Shown one piece after another: positions 1-7,567 of a DNA stretch of 21,255 bases. The DNA lies in assembly GCA_046757725.1 (NCBI GenBank), contig JBHHYU010000052.1, forward strand, positions 1 through 21,255, written 5' to 3'. Made by a program: the position numbers and the translations under genes. Position 1 is the stretch's first letter; each line of letters opens with the position of its first letter. This stretch comes from JBHHYU01 sp046757725 (GTDB lineage Bacteria; Desulfobacterota; Binatia; UBA9968). The notes below the pieces were generated by a model, which made no database searches, was not told the DNA's origin, and saw only the letters and a program-made list of their open reading frames with translations.

Positions 1-1
1 C

Positions 2-247
2 GGTAACGGCCAGCCCCGGCTGCGAGACCGGCTTTGCCAGCTGATCCGCCAGCACCAACTCGACCCCACCCTGGTCAAGCGCTACGCCGCCGACTTCTGC
101 GCCACCCAGACTCTGCGCGAGGCCCCCCGGGAGCTAGTCGAAGCCTTCATCCACACCCTGGGTGAATGGGCGGCGAAAGACCGCCCCGGCCTCCTCTGCC
201 ACCTCAATAGCTTTGCCGACCCTAAGCCTAAGGAGATGAAACCATGA
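2..247 (+). CDS. C-terminal part of a probable phage-type ssDNA-annealing/recombination protein (cut by window edge)
   Basis: An open frame enters from the left edge and runs 81 codons to a TGA whose bases overlap the ATG of the next gene (ATGA). The start lies outside the window. The visible part is a small helical domain with the pattern LCQLIRQHQLDP, VKRYAADF and LREAPRELVEAFI. This resembles the C-terminal helical domain found on many phage Rad52/RecT/Erf-type annealing proteins and related replication proteins. The resemblance is by pattern only, so the family name is an inference. Its place directly before an SSB-like gene and a RecB/Cas4-type nuclease gene supports a recombination role. 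No catalytic motif is visible in this part. Confidence 0.55.
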   Translation, partial: GNGQPRLRDRLCQLIRQHQLDPTLVKRYAADFCATQTLREAPRELVEAFIHTLGEWAAKDRPGLLCHLNSFADPKPKEMKP

Positions 248-663
248 AGCGCCACCTCCCCGGCCTCAACCAGGAAACACGGAACGGTAGTGAGGTCCCC
301 GACGGCTTCTTCCTGGTCCGAGTCGAGCAGGCCCGCTACCGCTACCACCCCAAGAAGCCCTTTTTCTCCCTCCGCTTTGCCATCCTGGAGCCCAAAGAGC
401 TGACCGAGAAGAGCTTCTCGGGCCGCCTCTACTGCACCCCCAAGGCCCTCTGGAAGTTGAGTTGGTTCCTGCGGGACTTCGGCTATGACATCGAGCTCCT
501 GGGCCAGGAAGAAGTGGATGAAAAGGAACTGACCGGCCTGCGGGGCGTGGTCAAGGTCTCTCACACCAGCCTCAACGGCCACGCCTACCTGAACCTGGAC
601 GGCTTCGCCCCCGAATGGGGCTGGAAAGACATCTCGGCGGCCTCGATCGAGCCAGAGCCATGA
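244..663 (+). CDS. DUF669-like protein, probable single-stranded DNA-binding protein
   Basis: This is a 139-aa protein. The start is set by a strong ribosome site (AAGGAG at 230-235, 8 nt before the ATG) and by an ATGA overlap with the gene before it. From about residue 18 to 127 it shows the plan of the phage DUF669 family: a beta strand GFFLVRVEQA, a strand FFSLRFAILEP, GRLYCTPKALWKLSWFLRDFGYD, then a Gly-rich turn and YLNLDGFAPEW. DUF669 proteins are OB-fold-like and usually sit beside phage recombination genes. The likely role is to coat ssDNA for the neighbouring annealing protein and nuclease. The stop overlaps the next start (ATGA at 660-663), which implies translational coupling. The family assignment is by pattern and no direct functional residue can be shown. 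Confidence 0.65.
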   Translation: MKRHLPGLNQETRNGSEVPDGFFLVRVEQARYRYHPKKPFFSLRFAILEPKELTEKSFSGRLYCTPKALWKLSWFLRDFGYDIELLGQEEVDEKELTGLRGVVKVSHTSLNGHAYLNLDGFAPEWGWKDISAASIEPEP

Positions 664-1463
664 CCTACAGCTACACCCAGATTAGCCAGTACCTGGCCTG
701 TCCCAAACGGTACAAACACAGGTACCTCGACGGCTGGCGGGAGAAAGAGACCCGGGCCAACCTGCTCTTCGGGCGGGTGTTCGAGCAGGCCCTGACCGCC
801 TATTTCCTCCGCCAGGACCCGACAGCCGCTCTCTTCCAAGAATGGGTGGCCTACCAGGACATGCCCCTGGAGTACACGAACGGCGATAGCTGGGAAAAGA
901 TGTACCGCCAGGGGATCGTGCTTCTTGAACGGTTTGCCCAGAGCAACCGGGTTCGAGTCCTTCGGCCCAGGCGAAACCTCCAGGTCAAGCTCAGTCGGCC
1001 CTTGCGAAACGGCAGTAATTTCAGGGCCTATATTGATGCCATTGGGTTGCTGGATGGCACCCGCTCGGTGATCGAGTGGAAGACCACGACCAGTCGGTAC
1101 CCCGAGGAGCCCGAGGGGCTGCTCTCTCTTGACCCTCAGCTCGTCTGCTACTCCTGGCTGACAGGCATTGAAGATGTGGCGGTGGTAGCTTTCGTCCGCA
1201 AGCGACTCCCCGAGGTCCAGTACCTCAAGACCCACATCAGCGAGGAGCAGCGCCAGGACTACGCCCGCCTAGTCGAGGACACCATCGGCCGCATCGAAGC
1301 AGGCTCCTTCCTCCCCCACAGCGGCATCCGTTTCCCTCAGAACGGCTGCCTCGCCTGCCCCTTCCTGGGGCTCTGCCTGGAGAACCAGGACCTTGTTGAG
1401 ATGAAACTCATCCGCCAGCCAGGAGCTAGCGACCTTGATTGGCTTGGGGACATTGACTACTAA
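660..1463 (+). CDS. PD-(D/E)XK nuclease with Cas4/RecB-type Fe-S cysteines
   Basis: This 267-aa protein starts at the ATG that overlaps the previous stop; a start 45 nt further upstream is possible but would overlap more. The nuclease core is visible as D126 (YIDAIG), then E139 and K141 (VIEWKTTT), followed by QLVCYSW near residue 160, which matches the RecB-like Q-x-x-x-Y motif. Four cysteines, C14 (YLACPKRY) and C230, C233, C239 (GCLACPFLGLCL), reproduce the split 4Fe-4S cluster of AddB, Cas4 and related exonucleases. These enzymes usually resect DNA ends to give a single strand. Beside SSB-like and annealing genes this suggests a phage-like recombination module. No cas1 or cas2 is nearby, so a CRISPR role is not supported. 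The next gene starts inside its 3' end. Confidence 0.85.
   Translation: MTYSYTQISQYLACPKRYKHRYLDGWREKETRANLLFGRVFEQALTAYFLRQDPTAALFQEWVAYQDMPLEYTNGDSWEKMYRQGIVLLERFAQSNRVRVLRPRRNLQVKLSRPLRNGSNFRAYIDAIGLLDGTRSVIEWKTTTSRYPEEPEGLLSLDPQLVCYSWLTGIEDVAVVAFVRKRLPEVQYLKTHISEEQRQDYARLVEDTIGRIEAGSFLPHSGIRFPQNGCLACPFLGLCLENQDLVEMKLIRQPGASDLDWLGDIDY
1421..1425 (+). promoter_or_regulatory. Shine-Dalgarno site selecting a TTG start at 1435
   Basis: AGGAG lies 9 nt before TTG 1435, inside the 3' end of the nuclease gene. It is the reason for choosing TTG over later in-frame TTG or GTG codons. Confidence 0.5.
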
Positions 1464-2166
1464 CGGCCGGCCCCTGGTGGCCCCTAAGCTCAACCGCCGC
1501 CGGGCCTCCTTTGTGCTGGCCAAGATCGACCAGATCCTGGCCTGGGAGCAGAGGGTGGAGCACGAGAAGGAGAGCCGCTTTGTGGAGCTCGGCCGCTACC
1601 TCTGCGAAGTCCGGGCCGGGCAGTACTGGCGGCTGGATAACCTCAGCTCCTTTGATGAGTTCCTGGAGAGGCGCTTCCCCGAGTCCCGCCGCAAGGCCTA
1701 CTACTTGATGGCCATCCATGAGCACCTGCCCCGAGAGGCCCGGCGGGAGCTCAAGCAGGTGGGTTGGACCAAGGCCCGAGAGCTGGCGAAGGTCGCCCGT
1801 TCCGAGGGGCAGAGGTTTAATTGTGCACCCTGGGTGCACAAGGCCAAGACCATGTCCCGGGAAGATTTCAAATGGGAGGTGGAACGACACCTGACAGGCA
1901 AGGATACCGAGCCTTGGGAGATCCTCTACTTCAAGGTCTACAAGAGCCAGCTGCCTGTCATTGAGCAGGCCTTAGAGGCAGCTGCCTTGATGCTGGGGAC
2001 GGACAAATCCCGAGGGTACTGCCTGGAGATGATTTGTGCGGATTTCTTGGGCGGCGCACACCTACAGAACGGAAACCCCAATGCCGTGCTCCACTCGGTC
2101 TGGCGTCTGTTTCAATTCCTGGAACCAAAGCAAAAGCAAGAATTTCTTTCCCTGACTAGCCCGTGA
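1435..2166 (+). CDS. Unnamed DNA-binding-like protein of the nuclease cassette
   Basis: This 243-aa protein probably starts at TTG 1435 and overlaps the nuclease gene by 29 nt. I do not recognise a named family. The first half is rich in basic and aromatic residues (LNRRRASFVLAKIDQIL, GRYLCEVRAGQYWRLDN, FDEFLERRFPESRRKAYYLM). It looks like a helix-turn-helix or ParB/KorB-like DNA-binding segment near residues 50-100. The second half (EPWEILYFKVYKSQLPVIEQ, LMLGTDKSRGYCLEMICADF) is helical and may be for self-association. The stop overlaps the GTG of the HNH gene (GTGA at 2163-2166), so the two are coupled. A regulatory or DNA-organising role in the cassette is a guess from position. Confidence 0.7.
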   Translation: MIGLGTLTTNGRPLVAPKLNRRRASFVLAKIDQILAWEQRVEHEKESRFVELGRYLCEVRAGQYWRLDNLSSFDEFLERRFPESRRKAYYLMAIHEHLPREARRELKQVGWTKARELAKVARSEGQRFNCAPWVHKAKTMSREDFKWEVERHLTGKDTEPWEILYFKVYKSQLPVIEQALEAAALMLGTDKSRGYCLEMICADFLGGAHLQNGNPNAVLHSVWRLFQFLEPKQKQEFLSLTSP

Positions 2167-2399
2167 GCCAGCTTCGAAAGCGTCCCAGGCTTCGCCTCGA
2201 TTCTGGTGCCTACCAACCACTCCGCCGAGTAGTCCTTGAGCGAGATGGATGGCGTTGCCAAAACTGTGGGCTGGCCGCCAACTTGCACGTTCATCACATC
2301 CAGCCACGCAGCCATTTGGGAGATGACCTGCAACAGAACCTAATAACCCTATGCGCTAGCTGCCATCGGGATGCACATCTTGAAAAGATCAAAACCTAG
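2163..2399 (+). CDS. Small HNH endonuclease
   Basis: This 78-aa protein starts with GTG, overlapping the previous stop. It is almost entirely one HNH (beta-beta-alpha-metal) domain. Two zinc knuckles are seen, C32-x-x-C35 and C64-x-x-C67. The catalytic HH pair is H44-H45 (VHHIQPRSHLG), the middle Asn is N59 in QQNLITLC, and the closing His is H68 or H72 (CHRDAHL). All signature residues are present, so it is probably active as a nicking or double-strand endonuclease. It is the last gene of the overlapping cassette, and 142 nt without a clear feature separate it from the VanZ-like gene. Phage recombination cassettes often carry such small HNH genes; the substrate is unknown. Confidence 0.85.
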   Translation: MSQLRKRPRLRLDSGAYQPLRRVVLERDGWRCQNCGLAANLHVHHIQPRSHLGDDLQQNLITLCASCHRDAHLEKIKT

Positions 2400-2541
2400 C
2401 TTTACGCCAACCATTTGATGCTATCTTTTTTATGTATGAAGCACCGGGCTCTCGCAGACCAGTCGATAGATGCTCAACTTGGCCTATTGCTGACCAACTT
2501 TCCTCTCTTGTCTAGAACCATCTCAAGCCGTCGATCGCCCA

Positions 2542-2994
2542 ATGCGTAGGTTTCTCCGCTATTGGCTCCCTGCGATCCTCTGGGCACTTTTCATTCTCCT
2601 ACTCTCGGGTGAAATGGGTCAAAGTAGGATTACTTTAGAAATCGTGCGTGCCGTCTTGCTTTTTGTCCTGCCCAGTCTAGACCATACCACCGTCGAATTG
2701 GTTCACACCATACTGCGTAAGCTGGCCCACGTTGTTGTCTATGCTATCTTTACCCTTCTCCTCTACCGAGCCTTTCAACAAGATGCGGCCCATGGGCGAT
2801 GGGGGCGATGGGCTCTGTTTTCGGCTCTCTTGGCCCTCGGAGTAGCCGGGCTTGATGAATTTCACCAGGCCTATCAGCTCCCAAGAACCGGATCTGCATT
2901 GGACGTGGGACTAAATGCCGTTGGTGTTTTTCTTGGGCAAGGGATTTTAGTGTGGAAACGCTACAGGGAAAGAGTGCAAAGCAGATATGTATAA
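2542..2994 (+). CDS. VanZ-like integral membrane protein
   Basis: This 150-aa protein has four or five hydrophobic segments (about residues 7-22, 34-46, 62-80, 92-107 and 125-140). The VanZ-family signatures are present: RKLAHVVVYAIFTLLLYRAF (59-78), then LDEFHQAYQLPRTGSALDVG and LNAVGVFLG. VanZ proteins give low-level teicoplanin resistance in some species, but most family members, including those beside exopolysaccharide loci, have no proven role. The ribosome site is weak. The gene stands alone between the nuclease cassette and the convergent sugar genes. A resistance function should not be assumed. Confidence 0.85.
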   Translation: MRRFLRYWLPAILWALFILLLSGEMGQSRITLEIVRAVLLFVLPSLDHTTVELVHTILRKLAHVVVYAIFTLLLYRAFQQDAAHGRWGRWALFSALLALGVAGLDEFHQAYQLPRTGSALDVGLNAVGVFLGQGILVWKRYRERVQSRYV

Positions 2995-3278
2995 GTCCTC
3001 AAAGAACTGTTGGTCGAGAATAAAAGCGCCCGGGTCGGGAAATCGTCTGACAGCAAACCAACATCCCTCAAGGAACCTCAAGATAGGCAAACACGGGTTT
3101 TTGCATCTCGAGCCACCAGATTTTGGCGTCTGTCCGCCGGGTCCACCATCCTTACACCCGAAAAGATACGCGCCTCTAATGTTCCCCAGCTAGCTTGGGA
3201 GCAGCGTAAGCGGAGATCCGATCCAGTGGCATGTCCTCTCGCTTGGCCAACACCAGACTACCACCATTCTCGCGATTT
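2995..3278. other. Intergenic region between convergent genes
   Basis: About 284 nt lie between the VanZ-like gene (plus) and the RmlC-like gene (minus). Open frames of 68 and 98 codons cross it, but they have no ribosome site and no family-like pattern. A short imperfect dyad, CCCAGCTAGCTTGGG, lies near 3184-3198, but no T-run marks it as a terminator. Nothing else was recognised. Confidence 0.4.
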
Positions 3279-3734
3279 TCAAGGCTTCATTTTTTGCCAG
3301 TCATAAGGGACTTCTGGGCTCCGAGGATCCAGTGCGACTAGGTCGCGGTCGGCAGGATTGTAAGGCATCGTAGTGCAGTTCAGAACAAAGGCTTCATCGC
3401 CTCCGAGACACTGAAAACCGTGGAGAACACCGGCTGGCACCTGAACTAGTAAGGGGTTCTCCTCGCCCAAATAAAACTCGTCCACTTGACCATATGTAGT
3501 AGAGTTCTCGCGGGAATCATAAAGCACCAGTTTGATTCTTCCCCGCACAACAGCAAAATTATCCACGCGGATGCGATGCGCCCGCCATGCCTTGACCATA
3601 CCTGGATAGGCCGTGGTCATATACAGTTGCCCGAATTGTACGAACAAGTCGTCGTCACACGTTAAAATCTCCATGACTCGGCCTCGTTCATCGGCAAACA
3701 CCTTCAAAGCTTTGGTCTTGGCTCCCGCGATCAT
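3279..3734 (-). CDS. dTDP-4-dehydrorhamnose 3,5-epimerase (RmlC)-family protein
   Basis: This 151-aa cupin-fold protein starts at ATG 3734, which gives the family-typical opening MIAGAKTKALKVFADERG; a TTG two codons upstream is less likely. Recognisable blocks are FGQLYMTTAYPGMVKAW, VDNFAVVRGRIKLVLYD, NPLLVQVPAGVLHGFQCLG and NCTTMPYNPADRD. The family epimerises or isomerises nucleotide-4-keto-6-deoxy sugars for surface polysaccharide. At the position where relatives read W-H-x-H, this protein reads W-R-A-H, so the His equivalent to the RmlC catalytic base may be missing. It may be a binding protein or a divergent isomerase. It begins 6 nt after the stop of the CapD fragment, so the two were probably one transcript. 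Confidence 0.8.
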   Translation of the reverse strand: MIAGAKTKALKVFADERGRVMEILTCDDDLFVQFGQLYMTTAYPGMVKAWRAHRIRVDNFAVVRGRIKLVLYDSRENSTTYGQVDEFYLGEENPLLVQVPAGVLHGFQCLGGDEAFVLNCTTMPYNPADRDLVALDPRSPEVPYDWQKMKP

Positions 3735-3740
3735 GACCAA

Positions 3741-4387
3741 TCAGCGGGGTGCCCTTTTCACTTTGCTTGCCACCAAAGCTGGAGCACTCAATCGGCTAGG
3801 TTTGCCCTCTCGCCGGATTAACACTTTGAAATCTTCCAGAACCGCATAGATTTCCTTGGGCTCGTCACTCTGGCTCGCTTCCCACAGCCGTGCCAGAAGT
3901 CTCTCCATCTCCTCCGGTTGTGGCCGAACCGTGTTGTTGACTAGAAAGATCCGCGGATGCTCCGTCGGCACAATCGCCTCCCCCTCGCCCACCAGTTCCT
4001 CGCTCATCTTTTCGCCCGGTCGCAGCCCAATAGTCTTAATCTGAATGTCCTGCCCAACCCGCAACCCGGCCAGTTCTACCAGATCGCGTGCCATATCGGC
4101 AATTCGCACAGGATTGCCCATATCCAGCACGTAAATGCTCCCGTTTTCTCCGTTCAACAAACCTGCTTGAATCACAAGCTGGACAGCCTCGGGAATCGTC
4201 ATGAAGTAGCGCTTGACCTCCGGGTCAGTCAGCGTGATTGGGCCACCTGTAGCAATCTGGTTCTGGAAGAGTGGGATCACGCTTCCGCGACTATCCATCA
4301 CGTTGCCGAAGCGCACGCAGGCGAAGCGGGTCTCTTGCTGGCGATTTTGACTCTGCAGCAATAACTCATCCAGGCGCTTGCTTGCGA
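3741..4387 (-). pseudogene. C-terminal fragment of a CapD/WbpM-type nucleotide-sugar 4,6-dehydratase
   Basis: The reading frame carries only the last third of a CapD-type enzyme: ASKRLDELLLQ (the catalytic-Lys region), CVRFGNVMDSRGSVIPLF, PEVKRYFMTIPEAVQLVIQA, VLDMGNPVRIADMARDLVEL and GLRPGEKMSEEL. The N-terminal membrane domain, the CoA-like domain and the NAD-binding glycine motif are all absent. An ATG at 4400 would let a 219-aa hybrid be made, but its first codons come from the adjoining APS kinase sequence read in another frame. The downstream half of the SDR fold alone cannot bind NAD. It is a diverged paralogue of the full gene at 5591-7492, not a recent copy. Called a pseudogene, although the reading frame itself is intact. 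Confidence 0.8.
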
Positions 4388-5217
4388 ACGATGTCCCCAT
4401 CGAGCAGTGTCACCGGCCGACCCCCGATCTCCAGGAACTTTACCAACAGCACGTTGGCTATCGTGGACTTGCCTGCCCCGGAGAGTCCGGTAAAAAAGAC
4501 CGTGAACCCCTGCTTATGGCGAGATGGGTGAGTGCGGTGCAACTCCTGGACCACTTCAGGAAAGGTGAACCATGGAGGGATATCTCGCCCCTCCGACAAG
4601 CGGCGGCGCAAGTCTGTTCCAGAAATATTCAGGACACGGGCACCGGGAGGAACCTCTCCTCTGGAACATAGGCATCCAAATCTTCGACGTACACCATTTG
4701 CTTGAAGGGCACCATAGCCACTCCGATTTCTTTCTCGTGCTGCCGCAAGAGTTCCTGGGCAGCATAGGGGTCATAGAATGGGTTTCCGCGGAAATCCTTT
4801 CCGGGGCCAGCATGGTCGCGGCCGACAACTAAATGTGTACAGCCGTGGTTCTTGCGAATGATGGCGTGCCACAGGGCTTCTCGTGGACCGGCCAGCCGCA
4901 TGGCGGGACGCAGTAGTGCCAGCTTGGCTGTACTCGGCGGGTAATGGGACAAGAGAGCTTGGTAGCAACGAACTCGAGTATAGTGATCCACGTCCCCAGG
5001 CTTAGTCATACCCACTACGGGATGAATAAGGAGATTGGCCTCGACTTCCTTGGCGGCACGCAAGGTGAGCTCCTGGTGGGCCCGATGCATGGGATTGCGC
5101 GTTTGAAAGGCCACCACCGGGCGCCACCCCAACCGGGCAAACTCAGCTCGTAACTCCCTTGGTGTCAGGCGTAGGCTGCGGAAGTCGTAGAGTGCGGGAA
5201 GCTGTATCCCTTCTAGC
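4388..5217 (-). pseudogene. Broken bifunctional ATP sulfurylase/APS kinase (both ends lost, internal frameshift)
   Basis: Reading leftwards from about 5217, the frame gives LEGIQLPALYDFRSLRLTP, then VVAFQTRNPMHRAHQELTL (the ATP-sulfurylase QxRN and HxxH-type motif) and LVVGRDHAGPGKDF. Near 4655 the frame shifts by one missing base: GAGGAGAGGTT stands where GAGGAnGAGGTT is expected. In the new frame come VPPGARVLNISGTDLRRRL and the APS-kinase P-loop FTGLSGAGKSTIAN, followed by LLDGDIVRK. It then stops being kinase-like at about 4388. The N-terminus of the sulfurylase and most of the kinase are missing. The intact enzyme would make APS and PAPS, the activated sulfate used by sulfotransferases. 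It is bounded on both sides by parts of unrelated genes. Confidence 0.85.
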
Positions 5218-5359
5218 CGGCCTCTCCGCCCAAAACGATACTGGCGTCCGCCTTTTTTAGCGAATCATTGACTATTAAGATCCGCGCAAATAACGGCAAA
5301 TATAAGGGGCGACCGACATAAGCTGCCAGACCACAAAAAACGAGAAAAATAAGAATCAT
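5213..5359 (-). pseudogene. N-terminal fragment of a YdcF/ElyC/SanA (DUF218)-type membrane protein
   Basis: ATG 5359 opens a 48-codon frame: an N-terminal membrane segment (MILIFLVFCGLAAYVG), a short linker, then the DUF218 entry motif LKKADASIVLGGEAG, after which a TAG follows. In intact family members this motif continues into a Rossmann-like domain of about 150 residues. Here the sequence passes straight into ATP-sulfurylase coding DNA in another frame. The shared coding word for L-G-G (TTGGGCGGA) sits at the junction, about 5220-5230. DUF218 proteins act in envelope-polymer metabolism and are common near exopolysaccharide genes. No clear ribosome site precedes the ATG. Confidence 0.7.
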
Positions 5360-5506
5360 TAGTTTCTAATCATGACTTTTCGGCTCGGCCCAAAGCAACC
5401 CCACTATTCTATCCAAATCGCGGCTAAGTGTTCCTATCTACTTTTTTTCCTGACAAACTTTCACTCCGGTTTCTATGCAAAAAAGGATTCTGTGGGAGAG
5501 AAAGCC

Positions 5507-5623
5507 GTGAAAACCAAATCGCTTTTGATTGCTGGAAGCTTGAACTTCATCTTTCTTGGAGTTGGGCTTTACCGGCCTCTGTCGCTACCCCTACCCCTTC
5601 ACCCTCTTGTACCCGATCTCTAA
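5507..5623 (+). CDS. Possible 38-aa hydrophobic small protein, uncertain
   Basis: A GTG at 5507 is preceded by GGGAGAG at 7 nt spacing. It opens a 38-codon frame with a basic start and a hydrophobic stretch (KTKSLLIAGSLNFIFLGVGL) followed by a Pro/Leu-rich tail. Its 3' end overlaps the end of the opposite-strand dehydratase gene by 33 nt. The shape is that of a signal peptide or a small membrane protein, or the cut start of a lost gene. No family is recognised. Chance cannot be excluded. Confidence 0.2.
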   Translation: MKTKSLLIAGSLNFIFLGVGLYRPLSLPLPLHPLVPDL

Positions 5624-7492
5624 CTCATGCAGGAGCTGGTAGACCTCAGCGGTGTTGTCGGCCCAGGCAGCTTTTTCGATCGCATCTAGCTGCTTTTCAA
5701 AGAGGATCAGATCAAAGGGGAGAGGCTTGACTTTTAAGATTTTCTCAAACTCTGTCCGGGTCACAAGCTCTCCATCACCTTGGAATTCTTCCTGGATTTT
5801 TTCGCCGGGACGCACGCCAACCTCCTTAATCTGAATATCGTGTTCGGGCCGCATGCCCGAAAGTTCAATCACGTCCCGAGCCAAGTCCAGTATGCGCACT
5901 GGGTTTCCCATGTCCAGCACAAATACCTCACCAGTGTTGGCCAGCGTTCCGGCCTGAATCACGAGCTGCACGGCCTCCGGAATGGTGATAAAGTAACGAG
6001 TCATTTCTGGACTGGAAAGCGTGAGCGGCTCCCCCTTGCGGATCTGTTCAATAAACAACGGGATAACACTGCCGCGGCTGCCCATGACGTTCCCAAAGCG
6101 AACGCAGCAACACAACGTGGGCCCTTTGCCAGCATGTGCCTGCACGATCATTTCACCTATGTGCTTCGTTGCCCCCATGACATTCGTGGGATTGACGGCT
6201 TTGTCAGTGGAAATGAATACCAGCCGTTCTGCTCGATGTTTCACCGCATGGGCAACTACATTTCGACTTCCCAGCACATTGTTGAGCACAGCCTCACACA
6301 CATTCATCTCCATTAACGGTACATGTTTATGAGCGGCAGCGTGAAAGACGACCTGCGGATGATGGTGCTCAAACAGATTTGCAAGAGCTTGGTCGTTTCG
6401 GAGGTCCCGGACAATGAAGTCTAGAGGTGCTTCAGGAAATTGAATCGCCATCTCCTGCTGAAGTTGGTAGAGACCATTTTCATCCTTATCCAGTAGGAGT
6501 AAACGCTCTGGCCGAAGTGTCGCCATCTGACGGGTGAGCTCAGACCCGATCGAGCCCCCTGCCCCAGTGATGAGAATTCTCCGCTTCTGGTAGACCTGAA
6601 TAACATCCTTCTTCAGATTGGTGTCGCTTAGCGGCCTTGTCAATAAATCCTCGATCTTGATCTCTCGCAGACTAGTTAAGCGCGTGATCCCGTCGATTAG
6701 ATCGCGCGTAGGAGGAATGATCCGTGTCTCTACCCCCAGCTCATCGCAACAGCGCCACACCAGCCTAGCTGTGTCTCGAGGAATGCTGGACATACACACG
6801 ACAACCATGTCAATCTTCTTGTCGCGGACCGTTTCACTCAGCTTCACCAAAGGACCATAAACAGGGGCTCCCCCCACGACAGATCCCTTCTTCTGGGGGT
6901 CGTCGTCTAGATAGCCCGCCACTCGAACGTCATGGCGGCCTAGCATCTCCTTGGCCACCATAGCACCTACACTACCTGCCCCGAGTAGTAACAGGCGCCG
7001 AACTCGACCCGCGTTCACCTGCCAAGGGTGCGAGCGTTGGTATAGTAGGCGTCGAACCAGTCGTGCAGAGAGCACACTCAAAAAGGAACCCATAAATTCA
7101 ATGCTGATGACGCTCAGAGGAAGCCGAAACAACGCAACGGTATCTGGTAGGCCCAGCCTCGCAACAACAAGAACCAAGGAAAAGGCAGCGTAGGACTTGC
7201 CGAGGGCTATGGCCTCCATGATGCTGACATAGCGCCACCTCAATTTGTAGATTCCAAGCAGACTGTTGAGCGCAAGACGTCCTACCATCATGCCGGGCAT
7301 GAGAAGCCACATCTGATATGCGCGATCCGGAGAAATAGTGCCTTCGAAGCGAATTTGGTAGGCTAAGTAGAAAAAAACACCGCAGATTAACGAATCAATA
7401 ATCCTCTGATTTAGCCGCGAATAAGGATTATAGTTCAAACGGGACAACAGCTCACTCATGCGATGGATGACCCTTCGAGGAAGGATCGCCAA
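5591..7492 (-). CDS. Membrane-bound nucleotide-sugar 4,6-dehydratase, CapD/WbpM/PglF type
   Basis: This full-length protein of about 620-633 aa starts at TTG 7492 or ATG 7459; neither has a good ribosome site. The N-terminal four-helix membrane domain spans about residues 32-145. A CoA-binding-like Rossmann domain follows (LLLLGAGSVGAMVAKEML, about 167-184), then the catalytic SDR domain with the NAD motif ITGAGGSIGSEL (308-319). The active site is the family-typical D430-K431 and M439-x-x-x-K443 in STDKAVNPTNVMGATK, with Met in place of the usual Tyr. These enzymes turn UDP-GlcNAc (or UDP-GalNAc) into a 4-keto-6-deoxy sugar for glycan priming. It lies just downstream of the initiating sugar transferase, and the pair commonly acts together. 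All key residues are intact. Confidence 0.93.
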   Translation of the reverse strand: MAILPRRVIHRMSELLSRLNYNPYSRLNQRIIDSLICGVFFYLAYQIRFEGTISPDRAYQMWLLMPGMMVGRLALNSLLGIYKLRWRYVSIMEAIALGKSYAAFSLVLVVARLGLPDTVALFRLPLSVISIEFMGSFLSVLSARLVRRLLYQRSHPWQVNAGRVRRLLLLGAGSVGAMVAKEMLGRHDVRVAGYLDDDPQKKGSVVGGAPVYGPLVKLSETVRDKKIDMVVVCMSSIPRDTARLVWRCCDELGVETRIIPPTRDLIDGITRLTSLREIKIEDLLTRPLSDTNLKKDVIQVYQKRRILITGAGGSIGSELTRQMATLRPERLLLLDKDENGLYQLQQEMAIQFPEAPLDFIVRDLRNDQALANLFEHHHPQVVFHAAAHKHVPLMEMNVCEAVLNNVLGSRNVVAHAVKHRAERLVFISTDKAVNPTNVMGATKHIGEMIVQAHAGKGPTLCCCVRFGNVMGSRGSVIPLFIEQIRKGEPLTLSSPEMTRYFITIPEAVQLVIQAGTLANTGEVFVLDMGNPVRILDLARDVIELSGMRPEHDIQIKEVGVRPGEKIQEEFQGDGELVTRTEFEKILKVKPLPFDLILFEKQLDAIEKAAWADNTAEVYQLLHELEIGYKRVKG

Positions 7493-7567
7493 CCATTCGT
7501 CTGAATCACGGGTTGGCTCCCTCCAGTGATTACAAGAACAACCGTCGATCCCACTCTTGAGTTACAA

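Noticed and set aside
660..1463. Cas4 and therefore a CRISPR locus
   Set aside because: The Fe-S cysteine plan fits Cas4, but no cas1, cas2 or effector gene is near and no repeat-spacer array occurs anywhere in the window. A phage-type RecB/Cas4-like nuclease fits better.
82..1890. Long minus-strand open frames opposite the nuclease cassette (for example 82-582, 585-1235 and 1426-1890)
   Set aside because: They are antisense to well-supported genes in GC-rich DNA, show low-complexity Gly/Pro/Leu translations, and have no family pattern or ribosome site.
3010..3306. 98-codon plus-strand frame after the VanZ-like gene
   Set aside because: It has no ribosome site, unordered composition and no family pattern, and overlaps the end of the RmlC-like gene.
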